DNA of 64,000 bases from Microcella alkaliphila (GCF_002355395.1 NZ_AP017315.1:1922001-1986000), one strand, 5' to 3'. Shown: positions 9,647 through 18,389, counted from the stretch's first letter. Numbers and translations: made by a program. Notes: a model not told the origin generated them from the sequence alone.

Positions 9647-9979
9647 TCATGACACGCCGTCGATGATCTTGTCTACGATGAGTCCCGCCTCGACCAGCGC
9701 CGCGCGCATGGCTTTGCGATCTACACCCATCCGGCAGCCGATCGCGCGCATCGAGACACCCGCGCGGGCCAGCCGTACCGCCTCGGCCTTCTCGTAGGTC
9801 CCGAGCTCCGGTCGGCGGCTCGGCACGTTGCGGCGACGCAGATGAGAGAACACCGTCGCGCGATGGATGCCGTACCTCTCGGCGAGCGCCTTGACGTTCA
9901 TCCCGGCCAAGTAGTCGCCGACGAGCGCATCCACTTCGAAAGCGGTGAGAAAAGTTTGAGCCGTCTCGATAGTCCTCAC
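9647..9979 (-). CDS. Small double helix-turn-helix protein, resolvase-tail-like
   Basis: The 110-residue protein contains two HTH-like segments: VKALAERYGIHRATVFSHLR (residues about 29-48) and VSMRAIGCRMGVDRKAMRAAL (about 75-95). Such proteins resemble the DNA-binding tail of serine recombinases and are frequent next to mobile elements in actinobacteria. There is no catalytic recombinase domain. It may be a regulator of the TIR operon, read in the same direction 121 bases downstream, or a leftover of the element that brought the island. It is the last accessory gene before the core clpS cluster. Confidence 0.6.
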   Translation of the reverse strand: MRTIETAQTFLTAFEVDALVGDYLAGMNVKALAERYGIHRATVFSHLRRRNVPSRRPELGTYEKAEAVRLARAGVSMRAIGCRMGVDRKAMRAALVEAGLIVDKIIDGVS

Positions 9980-10117
9980 AACAGGGCCACGATCGTCCCT
10001 CGGAGCGCCACTTTTGGGCCGTCGGGAGACCGTGTAGACCCCACGCTTTATCCGGTTGACCAGGGGCTATGTCTTGGGGGCGGAGTTGCCGAACGTGCTA
10101 CTCAGGCACCCCAACCC

Positions 10118-10147
10118 GTCGGGCCTCGCAGCGATGCGGGGCCCGAC
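10118..10147. other. Strong hairpin at the island/core boundary
   Basis: A 13-bp stem (one G-T mismatch) with loop GCGA lies between the divergent HTH gene and clpS. It has no run of Ts on the plus side, so a simple terminator is not clear. It could be the terminator of a gene lost when the island inserted, or a leader structure. The rest of 9980-10204 shows no gene and no tRNA. Confidence 0.5.
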
Positions 10148-10204
10148 GCCGTTTCCACGAGCGCACGCCCAGGGTCGCTCGCGGTCATGCGAGACAATGG
10201 GGTG

Positions 10205-10504
10205 ATGACCGCCGCCCCGCTCCCCGCTCTCGACGACCAGGTCGTAGTGACGCCCCAGCACGCGGCCGAGGTGCCCTGGCGCACCGTCGTGTGGAACGAC
10301 CCCGTCAACCTGATGAGCTACGTCTCGTGGGTGTTCCGCCGTCATTTCGGACTGGACGAGGCCACCGCCGAGCAGCGCATGCTGCAGGTGCACAACGACG
10401 GCCGCGCGATTCTCGCGGAGGGCAACCGCGAGCAGATGGAGCGCCACGTGGAGGCGATGCACGAGTACGGCCTGTGGGCGAGCGTCGAGCGGGTCGAACG
10501 GTGA
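10205..10504 (+). CDS. clpS: ATP-dependent Clp protease adaptor ClpS
   Basis: ClpS binds the N-domain of ClpC/ClpA and delivers N-degron substrates to ClpP. The 99-residue protein has the family signature PWRTVVWNDPVNLMSYVSWV (residues about 23-42), the DPVN Asp/Asn that contacts the substrate amino terminus, and the helical LQVHNDGRAILAEGNREQME block. I chose ATG 10205; an in-frame ATG at 10187 would add six residues. The next gene starts on GTG overlapping the stop, and the clpS-DUF2017-metallopeptidase order is typical for actinobacteria. Confidence 0.95.
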   Translation: MTAAPLPALDDQVVVTPQHAAEVPWRTVVWNDPVNLMSYVSWVFRRHFGLDEATAEQRMLQVHNDGRAILAEGNREQMERHVEAMHEYGLWASVERVER

Positions 10505-10995
10505 GGGGCTTCCAGCCGCACGACGGCGGCTACCAGGCAGTGCTCGAACCGTACGAGGCGAAGATCCTCATCTCGCTCGGGGAGCAACTTCAGCAGCTGC
10601 TCGCCGACGGTCTCGGCGGCAATCCCGCTGCCGACGAGGCCCTGCACCGGGTCATTCCGAACGCCTACCGCGACGACGAAGAGGCCGCCCGCGAGTGGCG
10701 CGAGCTCAGCCGGCGGGGCCTCATCGAGCGCAAGAGCGCGTTCGCGGCGACGATGACAACCGGACTGCGCGCCATCGCGGACGGGGACGGTCCCGCTCCC
10801 CTGTCGGTCACCGAGGGCGAGGCGATCGACTGGATGCGCGCCATCGGCGACCTGCGCCTGATCCTCGCCGATCGTCTCGGGATTCTCGTCGACGGCGACG
10901 AGGGAGCGGACGACCCGCCCGAGGCGGGAGACCTGTACCGGTGGTTGGCGTGGATTCAAGACGACCTCGTGAGGGCGCTCGATGGCGGACGGTAG
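10501..10995 (+). CDS. DUF2017 family protein
   Basis: This 164-residue protein starts at GTG 10501, overlapping the clpS stop codon by 4 bases. It matches DUF2017, a conserved actinobacterial companion of clpS: EAKILISLGEQLQQLL at the start, PNAYRDDEEAAREWRELSR in the middle, and LSVTEGEAIDWMRAIGDLRL near residues 100-120. The function of the family is unknown. The strict coupling to clpS suggests a role in regulated proteolysis, which is inference. Its end overlaps the next gene by 14 bases. Confidence 0.85.
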   Translation: MRGFQPHDGGYQAVLEPYEAKILISLGEQLQQLLADGLGGNPAADEALHRVIPNAYRDDEEAAREWRELSRRGLIERKSAFAATMTTGLRAIADGDGPAPLSVTEGEAIDWMRAIGDLRLILADRLGILVDGDEGADDPPEAGDLYRWLAWIQDDLVRALDGGR

Positions 10996-11368
10996 CGAGC
11001 ACGAGCATCCCGAACCGCTGTCGCTGACAGAGGCCGAGTTCGAACAGATGGTGGTCGACGAGTTGGATGCCCTGCCGGACGACATGGTCGACGGGCTCGA
11101 CAACGTGATCTTCGTGACCGAGGCGCGGCCGGAGGACGGCTCGCTCGACCTGCTCGGGCTGTACGAGGGCGTGGCGCTGACCGACCGGGGCCAGTACGGC
11201 TTTGGCGAGCTGCCCGACCGGATCATCCTGTACCGTGAGCCGCTCATCGCCCACGCCGGCGGCGACCTCGACGAGTTGCGCGAGCAGATTCACGTGACGC
11301 TTGTGCACGAGATCGCTCATTTTTATGGAATCGATGACGAAGAACTGCATCGACTGGGGTGGGGCTGA
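10982..11368 (+). CDS. Minimal zincin metallopeptidase family protein (DUF1025 type)
   Basis: The 128-residue protein belongs to the small zincin family (PF06262). The zinc motif HEIAHFYGID (residues about 109-118) fits the consensus HExxHxxGxx[DE], and the FVTEARPEDGSLDLLGLYEG region is typical. Substrates are unknown. It is coupled to DUF2017 by a 14-base overlap and completes the clpS cluster. Confidence 0.88.
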   Translation: MADGSEHEHPEPLSLTEAEFEQMVVDELDALPDDMVDGLDNVIFVTEARPEDGSLDLLGLYEGVALTDRGQYGFGELPDRIILYREPLIAHAGGDLDELREQIHVTLVHEIAHFYGIDDEELHRLGWG

Positions 11369-11382
11369 ATTAGCCTTGCGGT

Positions 11383-12594
11383 ATGGGGGCAGGTAGGCGC
11401 GTCGGACGGGTGATCAGCGGACTCCTGGCGTTTGCCGTCGCGGCGGGCGCGGTGTACGCCGCCGGAGCGATGCTGAGCCCCATTCCTCCCCTTGAGGTCG
11501 CCGAGCGCTCCATCGAGACGGGCGGCGAGGCGGGAGCAGCGCTCGAACTGCCGGCCGTCGGCGCCTCCGCCGTCGTGTTGCCTACGGGCGAGCCGATCAC
11601 GGCCGGCGACGAGGGCCCGCGACCCATCGCGGGAACCGCGCGGCTGATCCTCGCCCACGTCGTCCTCGACCGCGAGCCGCTCGAGGTCGGACGCACGGGT
11701 GAGGCGCTCATCATCACCGCCGACCACGTGTCCCGCACGCGGGAGTTGGCCTCGGCCGGAATCCGCACCGTGCCGGTTTTCGTCGGAGAGCCGTGGACTC
11801 GGCGCGATCTGCTCGTCGCCACCCTGCTCGGTTCCGGCAACAACCTCGCCGAGTTTCTCGCAATCGACGTGTTCGGCGACCTCGGCGCCTACCAGTCGGC
11901 GGCCCGCGCGTGGCTAGACGCGAACGGCCTCACCGACACGCAGGTCGCCGACGTGTCGGGCATCAATCCGGGAACGACGGCGTCGGCCGCTGACCTCGCC
12001 CTGCTCGCCCAGCTCACCGCGCAGCAGCCGGTCATGGCCGACATCTACGCGCTTCGGCCCTCCACCGTGTCGACCGGCGCGAGCTTCAGCGACAACACCC
12101 GGTTCCTTCCCGAGATCGGCGCGAACGGCTACGTCAACACGTACACCGACGAGGCCGGCGTCTGTATCTTGACCTCGGTGCAGGTGGCGGGCACGACCGT
12201 CACGATCGCCCTGTACGGGCAACCCAGCTACCCGGCCGCGGAGGAGGCGCTGCGCGCTGTCGTCGCCGCTCTCGAAGAGAACCTGCGCACGACCACGATC
12301 GTGTCGCCGGGCGACACGGTGGCCGAGTACGTGTCGGACTGGGGCCAGACCGCCCGCATCGTCGCCACCGACACCGTCGAGACGACGTCGCTCAGCGCGG
12401 GCGAGGTCGACGTGAGCTTCGAGATCGACGAGCGCACAACCGTCCTGCGCGGCACCACCGTCGGTCGCATGACGGTGACGACGGGCGACGGCCGCTCGGT
12501 CGTGATCCTCGAGTCGGCCGAGACGATCACGGAGCCCGGAATCGGGTGGCGCTTCGCCGACCCGTTCACCGTCATCGACCGCTGGAACCGCTGA
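11383..12594 (+). CDS. PBP5-like D-Ala-D-Ala carboxypeptidase fold, catalytic motifs degenerate
   Basis: The 403-residue protein has one N-terminal membrane segment (residues 9-30) and an extracellular part shaped like S11-family carboxypeptidases, which trim stem peptides of peptidoglycan. The SxN-type motif is visible (LLGSGNNLAEFLA near 148-160) and VADVSGINPGTTASAADLA follows the family. The SxxK motif, expected near residues 84-87, reads GTAR, and the KTG region reads YVNTYTDEAG. It therefore probably lacks hydrolase activity and may act as a binding or scaffold protein. Its end overlaps the convergent kinase gene by 23 bases. Confidence 0.75.
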   Translation: MGAGRRVGRVISGLLAFAVAAGAVYAAGAMLSPIPPLEVAERSIETGGEAGAALELPAVGASAVVLPTGEPITAGDEGPRPIAGTARLILAHVVLDREPLEVGRTGEALIITADHVSRTRELASAGIRTVPVFVGEPWTRRDLLVATLLGSGNNLAEFLAIDVFGDLGAYQSAARAWLDANGLTDTQVADVSGINPGTTASAADLALLAQLTAQQPVMADIYALRPSTVSTGASFSDNTRFLPEIGANGYVNTYTDEAGVCILTSVQVAGTTVTIALYGQPSYPAAEEALRAVVAALEENLRTTTIVSPGDTVAEYVSDWGQTARIVATDTVETTSLSAGEVDVSFEIDERTTVLRGTTVGRMTVTTGDGRSVVILESAETITEPGIGWRFADPFTVIDRWNR

Positions 12595-13075
12595 TCGTTT
12601 CCCCCGCAAGCTCGCGCGGTCGGTGCAGCCGCGCGTGCCACTCTTCCTGACGCGCCCACCGCTCCCACTGGGCGGCGAATAGGTCGCCGTCTCGGTCGAT
12701 CGCGCGGCGGCGGCGCTCGGCGTCGCCGAGCTCCACCCAGATCGCGCGGGCGGCGAGCCGACGCGCCTCGGGGCCGATCGCCCCGCATCCTTCGATGACG
12801 AGCGGACGGTCGCCGTCGATGTCGCCCCAGTCGGCCGGGGATGCCCGTGCCCAGTCCCAGCGCCGGTATCGCGCGGGCGCACCCACCGCGAATGGACGGA
12901 GCACGTGCACGAGCACGTGCTGTTCGGCCGCCTCCAGGCCGTCCCAGCCGGGGTAGACGTCGTCGAGGCTGAGGAGGGTTGCGCCCTCGCGCGCGGCGAG
13001 CGCGCGCGCGATCGTCGTCTTGCCCGCGCCCGAGCGACCGTCGATCAGGATGATCGGGGGTGCGACGCTAGCCAA
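12572..13075 (-). CDS. P-loop kinase-like protein, last gene of thiamine transporter operon
   Basis: The 167-residue protein is a small P-loop NTPase resembling uridine kinase/adenylate-kinase-like proteins. The Walker A is IDGRSGAGKTTIARAL (residues 10-25), LSLDDVYPGWDGLE follows as in nucleoside kinases, and PLVIEGCGAIGP near 91-102 is a Walker B-like strand. An Arg-rich lid (GDAERRRRAIDRD) follows. It overlaps the transporter gene upstream by 8 bases, so it is translated with it under the TPP riboswitch. A role in phosphorylating an imported thiamine-related compound is possible but unproven. Confidence 0.7.
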   Translation of the reverse strand: MASVAPPIILIDGRSGAGKTTIARALAAREGATLLSLDDVYPGWDGLEAAEQHVLVHVLRPFAVGAPARYRRWDWARASPADWGDIDGDRPLVIEGCGAIGPEARRLAARAIWVELGDAERRRRAIDRDGDLFAAQWERWARQEEWHARLHRPRELAGETISGSSGR

Positions 13076-15353
13076 ACTCGCGCCCTGTGAGGATGCTGTT
13101 CCACTGCCCCGTCGCGACGGCCGCCACGGTCGCGATCACCGCGACGGCGACGGCGACGGCAAGGGCAAGACTGTCGATGCCACGCCAGGGTGACGGCCGA
13201 GTCCACGTGCGGGCGACGGGGGCGCCGAAGCCGCGCGCCTCCATCGCGACGGCGAGGGCAGCACCGCGTCGGATCGCGAGGACGAGCAGCGCCAGCACGA
13301 GGCCGGGAAGTCGGCGGATACGGCCCCGGTCGCCGAGCCCGCGGGCGCGGCGGGCCCGTTCGAGCATCCGCATGTCGCTGCCGAGGAGCCCGAGCATGCG
13401 CAGCGCCGCGACGGCACCGAGCACGAAGCGGGCGGGCAGGCGCAGCGTTTGCGCGAGCGCGTCGCCGAAGCGGGTCACGTCGACGCGCGCGAACAGCGCA
13501 ACAGCGGGGATGCCGATGGCGAGCACGCGCAGGACGGTCGCGATCGCCAGTTCGATCGACCCGTCGCTGATGCGCACGAAGAGGAATTCGGCGTAGATCT
13601 GGCCGCTCGTTTGCCCGTACAGGAGGATCGTGAGGCCCGATAGCGGCGCGGCGATCCACACCGGCGCGGTGCGGCGAACGAGTGTGCGCGCGTCGACCCC
13701 GAGCAGCGGAAGCAGCAGGAGCTGCAGCGTGAGCGCGACGGCGGCCGAGACGATGTCGATCGTCGCGACGAGGATCAGCGCGGGGAACAGGCCGGCGGCG
13801 AGCGCGGCGACCGGGTTGAGGCGCTCGAGCAACGGCGGCCTGCTCGCGGGCCCGGCTGACGTCTCGCCCGCCGCGACCGCCTCGCCAGCCGCGTCGGGAG
13901 TGGGCCTCGGCGGTCGGGCCGGCAGACGCAGTTCGCGCGCGCCGAGAGCGGCGATCAGCTCGCGGTCGTGCGTGGCCATGATGACGGCCCCGCCGCGATC
14001 GCGGTGTTCGGCGATCAGCGCGGCCAGTTCGGCCCAGGTGCGGCGGTCCTGGCCGAAGGTCGGCTCGTCGAGGATCAACACGGGCGGCCCCGCCGCGATG
14101 GCGGTCGCGACCGACAGGCGGCGCTTTTCTCCCCCGCTCAGTCGGTACGGGCTCGTTCCTCCGCGGCGCGCGAGCCCGAGACGGTCGAGCAATGCGGCGG
14201 GCACTTCGCCAGCACCGAGGGCGAGCTCGTCACGCACGGTGGCGGCGACGAACTGGTGCTCGGGGTTCTGGAACACCACGCCGACGAGCCGCGACAGCTC
14301 GACCGAGCTGACCGTCGCAGGGTCGACGCCGTCGGCGGTCGTGACGGTGCCCGCGGCCCTCGGCAACAGCCCCGCGAGCGCCAGGGCGAGAGTCGATTTG
14401 CCTGCGCCGTTCGGGCCGGTGAGAGCGATCACGTCGCCCGCGCGCACGGTCAGGTCGATGTTCTCGACGACGGGCTTGGCTCCGGCGGGACCGGCAGCGA
14501 GCCCGGTCGCCTTCAGGAGAACGGCGCGCTCTCGCGCGGCCGCCGTGACGGCGGCAGGCGGATGCACGGGCGGGCGACCAGGAACCCAGACGCCCCGCTC
14601 GGCGAGCGCCGCCCCCTCACGCTCGAGAACCGACGCGGGGTCACCGTCGGCGATCACCCGCCCCCGGTCTAGCACGATGACGCGGTCGATGTGGGGAAGC
14701 CACACGTCGACACGGTGTTCGATGACGACGAGGGTGAGCCCTCGACGCTCGACGGCGGCGATGACGGCGTCGACGATCTCGCCGACGCCTGAGGGGTCGA
14801 GTTGCGCGGTGGGTTCGTCGAGCAGCAACGCCCCGGGCTCGAGCGCGAGCACGCCGGCGAGGGCGAGGCGCTGCTGCTGCCCGCCCGACAATTCGGGTGT
14901 GCGCCGGTCGGCGGCGATGTCGAGTCCCACCCGGTCGAGAGCACCGTCGAGCCGCCTTGCGATCTCCGCGACCGGTACTCCCAGGTTCTCCGGGCCGAAC
15001 GCGAGGTCGTCGCCGGCGCGTTCGAGAACGATGCCCGCTTCGGGGTCTTGCAGAAGCAGACCGACCCGGCCGCGGGCATCTGCCGGGTCGCGGCCGTCGA
15101 CTGTGATGGTTCCAGTGCGGTCGCCGTCGTCGTCGCCGCCGAGCACTCCGGCGAAGGCCTGCAGCAGGGTGGATTTGCCGCTGCCGGAGGCACCGAGCAC
15201 CAGCACGCGCTCGCCGGCCTCGATCGCAAGATCGACGTCGGCGAGCACCGGGGCCTTGCGGCCGCGCGGACGCCAGCCGAAGCCGTGCGCCGCGAGGCGA
15301 GCAGCCCGCGGGTGTGTGGTGGTGCCGGCGCCCGCCGGCAGGGCGGAGGTCAC
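13068..15353 (-). CDS. ECF transporter energy-coupling module, two ATPases fused to EcfT (YkoD-YkoC-like)
   Basis: This 761-residue protein combines three parts. ATPase 1 (about 1-260) has GASGSGKST, LSGGQQQRLALAG and LLLDEPTAQLD. ATPase 2 (about 285-490) has GPNGAGKST, LSGGEKRRLSVA and LILDEPTFGQD. The C-terminal part (about 510-761) is a multi-helix EcfT transmembrane protein with the two Arg-Gly coupling motifs RARRARGLG and MEARGFG. It powers vitamin uptake through the S-component encoded just upstream. It starts on GTG 15353, overlapping that gene by 4 bases. YkoEDC systems import thiamine or its HMP part. Confidence 0.93.
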   Translation of the reverse strand: MTSALPAGAGTTTHPRAARLAAHGFGWRPRGRKAPVLADVDLAIEAGERVLVLGASGSGKSTLLQAFAGVLGGDDDGDRTGTITVDGRDPADARGRVGLLLQDPEAGIVLERAGDDLAFGPENLGVPVAEIARRLDGALDRVGLDIAADRRTPELSGGQQQRLALAGVLALEPGALLLDEPTAQLDPSGVGEIVDAVIAAVERRGLTLVVIEHRVDVWLPHIDRVIVLDRGRVIADGDPASVLEREGAALAERGVWVPGRPPVHPPAAVTAAARERAVLLKATGLAAGPAGAKPVVENIDLTVRAGDVIALTGPNGAGKSTLALALAGLLPRAAGTVTTADGVDPATVSSVELSRLVGVVFQNPEHQFVAATVRDELALGAGEVPAALLDRLGLARRGGTSPYRLSGGEKRRLSVATAIAAGPPVLILDEPTFGQDRRTWAELAALIAEHRDRGGAVIMATHDRELIAALGARELRLPARPPRPTPDAAGEAVAAGETSAGPASRPPLLERLNPVAALAAGLFPALILVATIDIVSAAVALTLQLLLLPLLGVDARTLVRRTAPVWIAAPLSGLTILLYGQTSGQIYAEFLFVRISDGSIELAIATVLRVLAIGIPAVALFARVDVTRFGDALAQTLRLPARFVLGAVAALRMLGLLGSDMRMLERARRARGLGDRGRIRRLPGLVLALLVLAIRRGAALAVAMEARGFGAPVARTWTRPSPWRGIDSLALAVAVAVAVIATVAAVATGQWNSILTGREFG

Positions 15354-16039
15354 CGGGCGGCGGCGTGCTCGCCGTCGACGGCCGAGGCGCCCGGCGACGA
15401 ATCGTCACCCTCGTCCTCGTCGTCGTCGCCGCGCTCGCGACCCGCGGCGAAGCGATCAAGCGCGCCGGTTCGCGCGAGCGCGCGCATCGCCAACCACGAC
15501 AACAGGCCGGCGATGATGGCGCCGGAGGCGATGCCCGAGATGGCGTAGACGGTGGCGAACAGCGCGCCGGCTCCGGCGTACCAGAGCACGAGGTCGAGGA
15601 TGACCATGCCGACGCCAGCGCCCGCGCCGGCGAGCATGGCGGCGACAACACCCCACGCCTTGTACAGCAAGAGCGCGAAGACGATCTCGGCGCCGAGGCC
15701 CTGCACGAGCCCGGACAGCAGCGTCAGCGGGCCCCACTCGTTTCCGAACAGTGCCGACACGGTTGCGGCGACCATCTCGCCGTAGATCGCGGCGCCAGGC
15801 TTGCGCACAATGAGGGCGGTCAGAACACCGCCGATCAGCCAGACGCCGTGAACGCTGCCCTGCACGCCCGGAAGCAGAGCGCCGAGCGCGCTGCCGATCG
15901 GGTTGTAGGTGAGGTTCCACGCGAAGAAGACGAGGCCGACGGCGACGCCGACGACGCTCGCAACGACGATGTCGACGACGCGCCAGCGCAGGCGTGCACC
16001 CCCGCGCGCGGTCGACTTCGGGGTGGGGGTTGCTGTCAT
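15350..16039 (-). CDS. ykoE: ECF transporter S component, YkoE family (thiamine/HMP)
   Basis: The 229-residue membrane protein binds the substrate for the ECF module downstream. I chose ATG 16039, with AAAGG 8 bases upstream, over 16081. It has about five to six hydrophobic helices: VVDIVVASVVGVAVGLVFFA at the start, a conserved FFAWNLTYNPIGSAL region, GSVHGVWLIGGVLTALIV and ISGIASGAIIAGLLSW. The acidic C-terminal tail (DDDEDEGDD) is probably cytosolic. Regulation by the TPP riboswitch in its leader supports thiamine or a precursor as substrate. Confidence 0.9.
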   Translation of the reverse strand: MTATPTPKSTARGGARLRWRVVDIVVASVVGVAVGLVFFAWNLTYNPIGSALGALLPGVQGSVHGVWLIGGVLTALIVRKPGAAIYGEMVAATVSALFGNEWGPLTLLSGLVQGLGAEIVFALLLYKAWGVVAAMLAGAGAGVGMVILDLVLWYAGAGALFATVYAISGIASGAIIAGLLSWLAMRALARTGALDRFAAGRERGDDDEDEGDDSSPGASAVDGEHAAAR

Positions 16040-16115
16040 GATTCGTGCCTTTCGATGTGGGTGCGCGCCGGTGAGGCGCACCGTTCTTTCGCAACGGCAC
16101 GGGTGCGAGATGTCC

Positions 16116-16195
16116 TCCCTGCGCCGGCATTACCCGGATCAGGTTCGACGGTCGAAGCCCTGTGGCTTCCTCTCAGCCCGGCGATCGGGCTCCCG
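16116..16195 (-). promoter_or_regulatory. TPP (thi-box) riboswitch upstream of ykoE
   Basis: On the minus strand the sequence contains the two conserved cores of the thiamine pyrophosphate riboswitch: GGGCTGAGAGG (pyrimidine-sensing helix) and GAACCTGATCCGGGTAATGC followed by CGGCGCAGGGA (pyrophosphate-sensing helix and closing P1). The 5' P1 strand is GGGAGCCC. It lies about 75 bases before the ykoE start, so TPP binding probably blocks translation or transcription of the operon when thiamine is plentiful. Confidence 0.97.
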
Positions 16196-16260
16196 TGTAC
16201 GTCGATCAGTGTACGCCCGGTGGCTCGAAGGCGGCATCCCGCCCTCAGTAGACTCCGGGC

Positions 16261-17733
16261 ATGGCACCACTGTTGGGCGAGAGCGACGAGCTGGAAACCC
16301 TCGTGCGGCGGGTGCTCGACGACGCTGCCGACGAGACGGAGGGCCGCCATCGCGTCAGCCTGCTGATCTCGGCGGCGCAGGCGATGACGCAAGATCTGGA
16401 CCTGTCGATCGCCCTGCAGCGCATCGTGGAGGCCGCCCGTCAGCTGGTGCGCGCCCGCTACGGCGCCCTCGGCGTCATCGCACCGGACGGCAGCCTCGAG
16501 CGGTTTGTGCATGCCGGGTTCGACGACGACACCGTCGCCCGCCTCGGCCCCCCGCCGACCGGTCGCGGGATTCTCGGCGCGGTCATCGCCGACGACGCCA
16601 CCATTCGCCTGCCACGACTGTCGGACGATCCACGGTCTGTCGGGTTTCCCGCGCACCACCCGCCGATGAACTCGTTTCTCGGGGTTCCGATTCACGTTGA
16701 CGGCGCCGCCTTCGGAAATCTCTATCTCACCGAGCGCGACTCCGGGCCCTTCGATGACCTGGATGCGAGCGTGATCGCGAGCCTCGCGGCGATGGCCGGC
16801 ACGGCAATCGCGAACTCGCGCCTGTATGCCCGTTCGGAACGTTCACGGGTCTGGCTCGAGGCGGCGGAGGATGTGTCGCGCCGGCTTCTCGCCGGAGAGC
16901 TCTCGCCCGATGATGGGACTGCCATCGTCGTCGCCGCGCAGACCCTCACGGGCCTACCCACCGGGGTTATCGCGGTTGACGACGACGGTCGCCTCGTCGT
17001 CGACCCTCACACGGATGCTCGGGGTGACGGCCGCGTCATCGCTGACGACGACGCCATGCTCACCCGTTTCGTCGAGTCGGTGACGATCGCGCGTGAGCTC
17101 GCTCGGGCACGCGTCGACGAGCAGCGCATCGCCCTGTCGGACGAACGCGACCGGATCGCGCGCGACCTGCACGACCACGTCATCCAGAGTCTGTTTGCGG
17201 TGGGGTTGAGCCTGCAAAGCGTCGTGAGTGACCCCACGACTCCGACGGGTGCGCGCATCGCCCACCAGGTCGACGCGATCGACTCCACCATCCGGCAGAT
17301 TCGCCAGGCTATCTACCGCCTGTCGGCGCCGCCGTCAGCCGCCGCATACAGTCTGCGGGCCCGCATCAACACCCTGGTGCGGGAGACGCTCGAGGGCGAA
17401 GACCTCGACTCGGGGCTCGAGTTCCAGGGCCCGGTTGACACGCTGGTCGACTCTGAGCTCGGCGATGACCTCGTTGCCGTCGTGAGGGAGGCGCTCTCGA
17501 ACGCCGTGCGGCACGCGCAGGCGACGCGTGTGGATGTCGCGGTGGCGGTGCGCGGAGCCGAGGTGAGCATCCGTGTGGTTGATGACGGTCAGGGACTGGG
17601 CGATTCGACGCGACGGTCAGGGCTCGAGAATCTGCGCGCCCGTGCCGTGGAACGCGGCGGCACGTGTGAGGTCGGTGCCTCATCGGGCGGCGGCACCGAA
17701 CTTCTCTGGCGCGTACCCTGGGGGGCATCATGA
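16261..17733 (+). CDS. GAF-domain sensor histidine kinase, DevS/DosS-like
   Basis: The 490-residue cytosolic kinase has a GAF domain (about 48-188, with FLGVPIHVDGAAFGNLYLT), a second shortened GAF-like region (about 205-285), a HisKA_3 dimerisation domain with ERDRIARDLHDHVIQS (phospho-acceptor His304) and an HATPase domain (EALSNAVRHAQA, then VVDDGQGLGD). Mycobacterial DevS/DosS proteins sense oxygen or redox through a haem GAF; haem binding here cannot be judged. The response regulator gene overlaps its stop by 4 bases. The promoter must lie in the 50-base gap shared with the divergent riboswitch. Confidence 0.92.
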   Translation: MAPLLGESDELETLVRRVLDDAADETEGRHRVSLLISAAQAMTQDLDLSIALQRIVEAARQLVRARYGALGVIAPDGSLERFVHAGFDDDTVARLGPPPTGRGILGAVIADDATIRLPRLSDDPRSVGFPAHHPPMNSFLGVPIHVDGAAFGNLYLTERDSGPFDDLDASVIASLAAMAGTAIANSRLYARSERSRVWLEAAEDVSRRLLAGELSPDDGTAIVVAAQTLTGLPTGVIAVDDDGRLVVDPHTDARGDGRVIADDDAMLTRFVESVTIARELARARVDEQRIALSDERDRIARDLHDHVIQSLFAVGLSLQSVVSDPTTPTGARIAHQVDAIDSTIRQIRQAIYRLSAPPSAAAYSLRARINTLVRETLEGEDLDSGLEFQGPVDTLVDSELGDDLVAVVREALSNAVRHAQATRVDVAVAVRGAEVSIRVVDDGQGLGDSTRRSGLENLRARAVERGGTCEVGASSGGGTELLWRVPWGAS

Positions 17734-18389
17734 CCGACACCGTGCGCGTCTTCCTGCTCGACGACCATGAGATCGTGCGCCGCGGGCTTGCCGACCTGCT
17801 CGACGCGGAGGACGGCATGGAGGTGGTGGGCGAAGCGGACCAGGTGGCCGGAACCGCGGAGGCGATCATCGCGGCCGACGCCACCGTCGCCGTCTTGGAC
17901 GGGCGTCTGCCCGACGGCAGCGGAATCGACGTCTGCCGCGACGTGAAGTCGGCACGGCCCGACATCGGCTGCCTGATCTTGACCTCCTATGACGACGACG
18001 AGGCCGTCTTCGCCGCGGTGCTGGCCGGCGCGAACGGCTACCTGTTGAAGGAGGTGCGCGCGACGCGGCTCGTCGAGGCGATCCGGCAGGTCAATGCGGG
18101 GGCGTCGCTGCTCGACCCCGCCGTCGTCGCTCGCGTTACCGCGAAGATGCGCGCGGCCGCCAGCGAAACGACACCGCTCGATGGCTTGACCCGACGCGAG
18201 ACCGAGATCCTCGCGCTGATCGCCGAAGGGCTGTCGAACCGCGAAATAGGGCTGCGCCTGTACCTGGCCGAAAAGACGGTTAAGAATTACGTGAGTGGCA
18301 TCCTCGCGAAGCTGGGCATGCAGCGCCGCACACAGGCCGCCGTCCTTGCCGCGGAGTGGCTGCCCAAGCGCTCCGACGCGGCTCGCTAG
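17730..18389 (+). CDS. LuxR-family response regulator, DevR/DosR-like
   Basis: The 219-residue regulator has a receiver domain (acidic pocket DD at 11-12, AVLDGRLPDG with phospho-Asp57, LLKE Lys near 106) and a LuxR-type helix-turn-helix (LTRRETEILALIAEGLSNRE, then EKTVKNYVSGILAKL, about 155-200). The DevR-specific DGRLPDG and KTVKNYVS segments fit the NarL/DevR group. It is coupled to the kinase by ATGA and probably controls genes for hypoxia or redox stress. Confidence 0.92.
   Translation: MTDTVRVFLLDDHEIVRRGLADLLDAEDGMEVVGEADQVAGTAEAIIAADATVAVLDGRLPDGSGIDVCRDVKSARPDIGCLILTSYDDDEAVFAAVLAGANGYLLKEVRATRLVEAIRQVNAGASLLDPAVVARVTAKMRAAASETTPLDGLTRRETEILALIAEGLSNREIGLRLYLAEKTVKNYVSGILAKLGMQRRTQAAVLAAEWLPKRSDAAR

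Noticed and set aside
9980..10204. tRNA gene or tRNA attachment site at the island boundary
   Set aside because: The hairpin-rich stretch has no T-loop GGTTCRA sequence or anticodon arm consistent with a cloverleaf.
15314..16366. Long plus-strand open frame across the thiamine operon
   Set aside because: It crosses the TPP riboswitch and ykoE in antisense and has no protein-family features.
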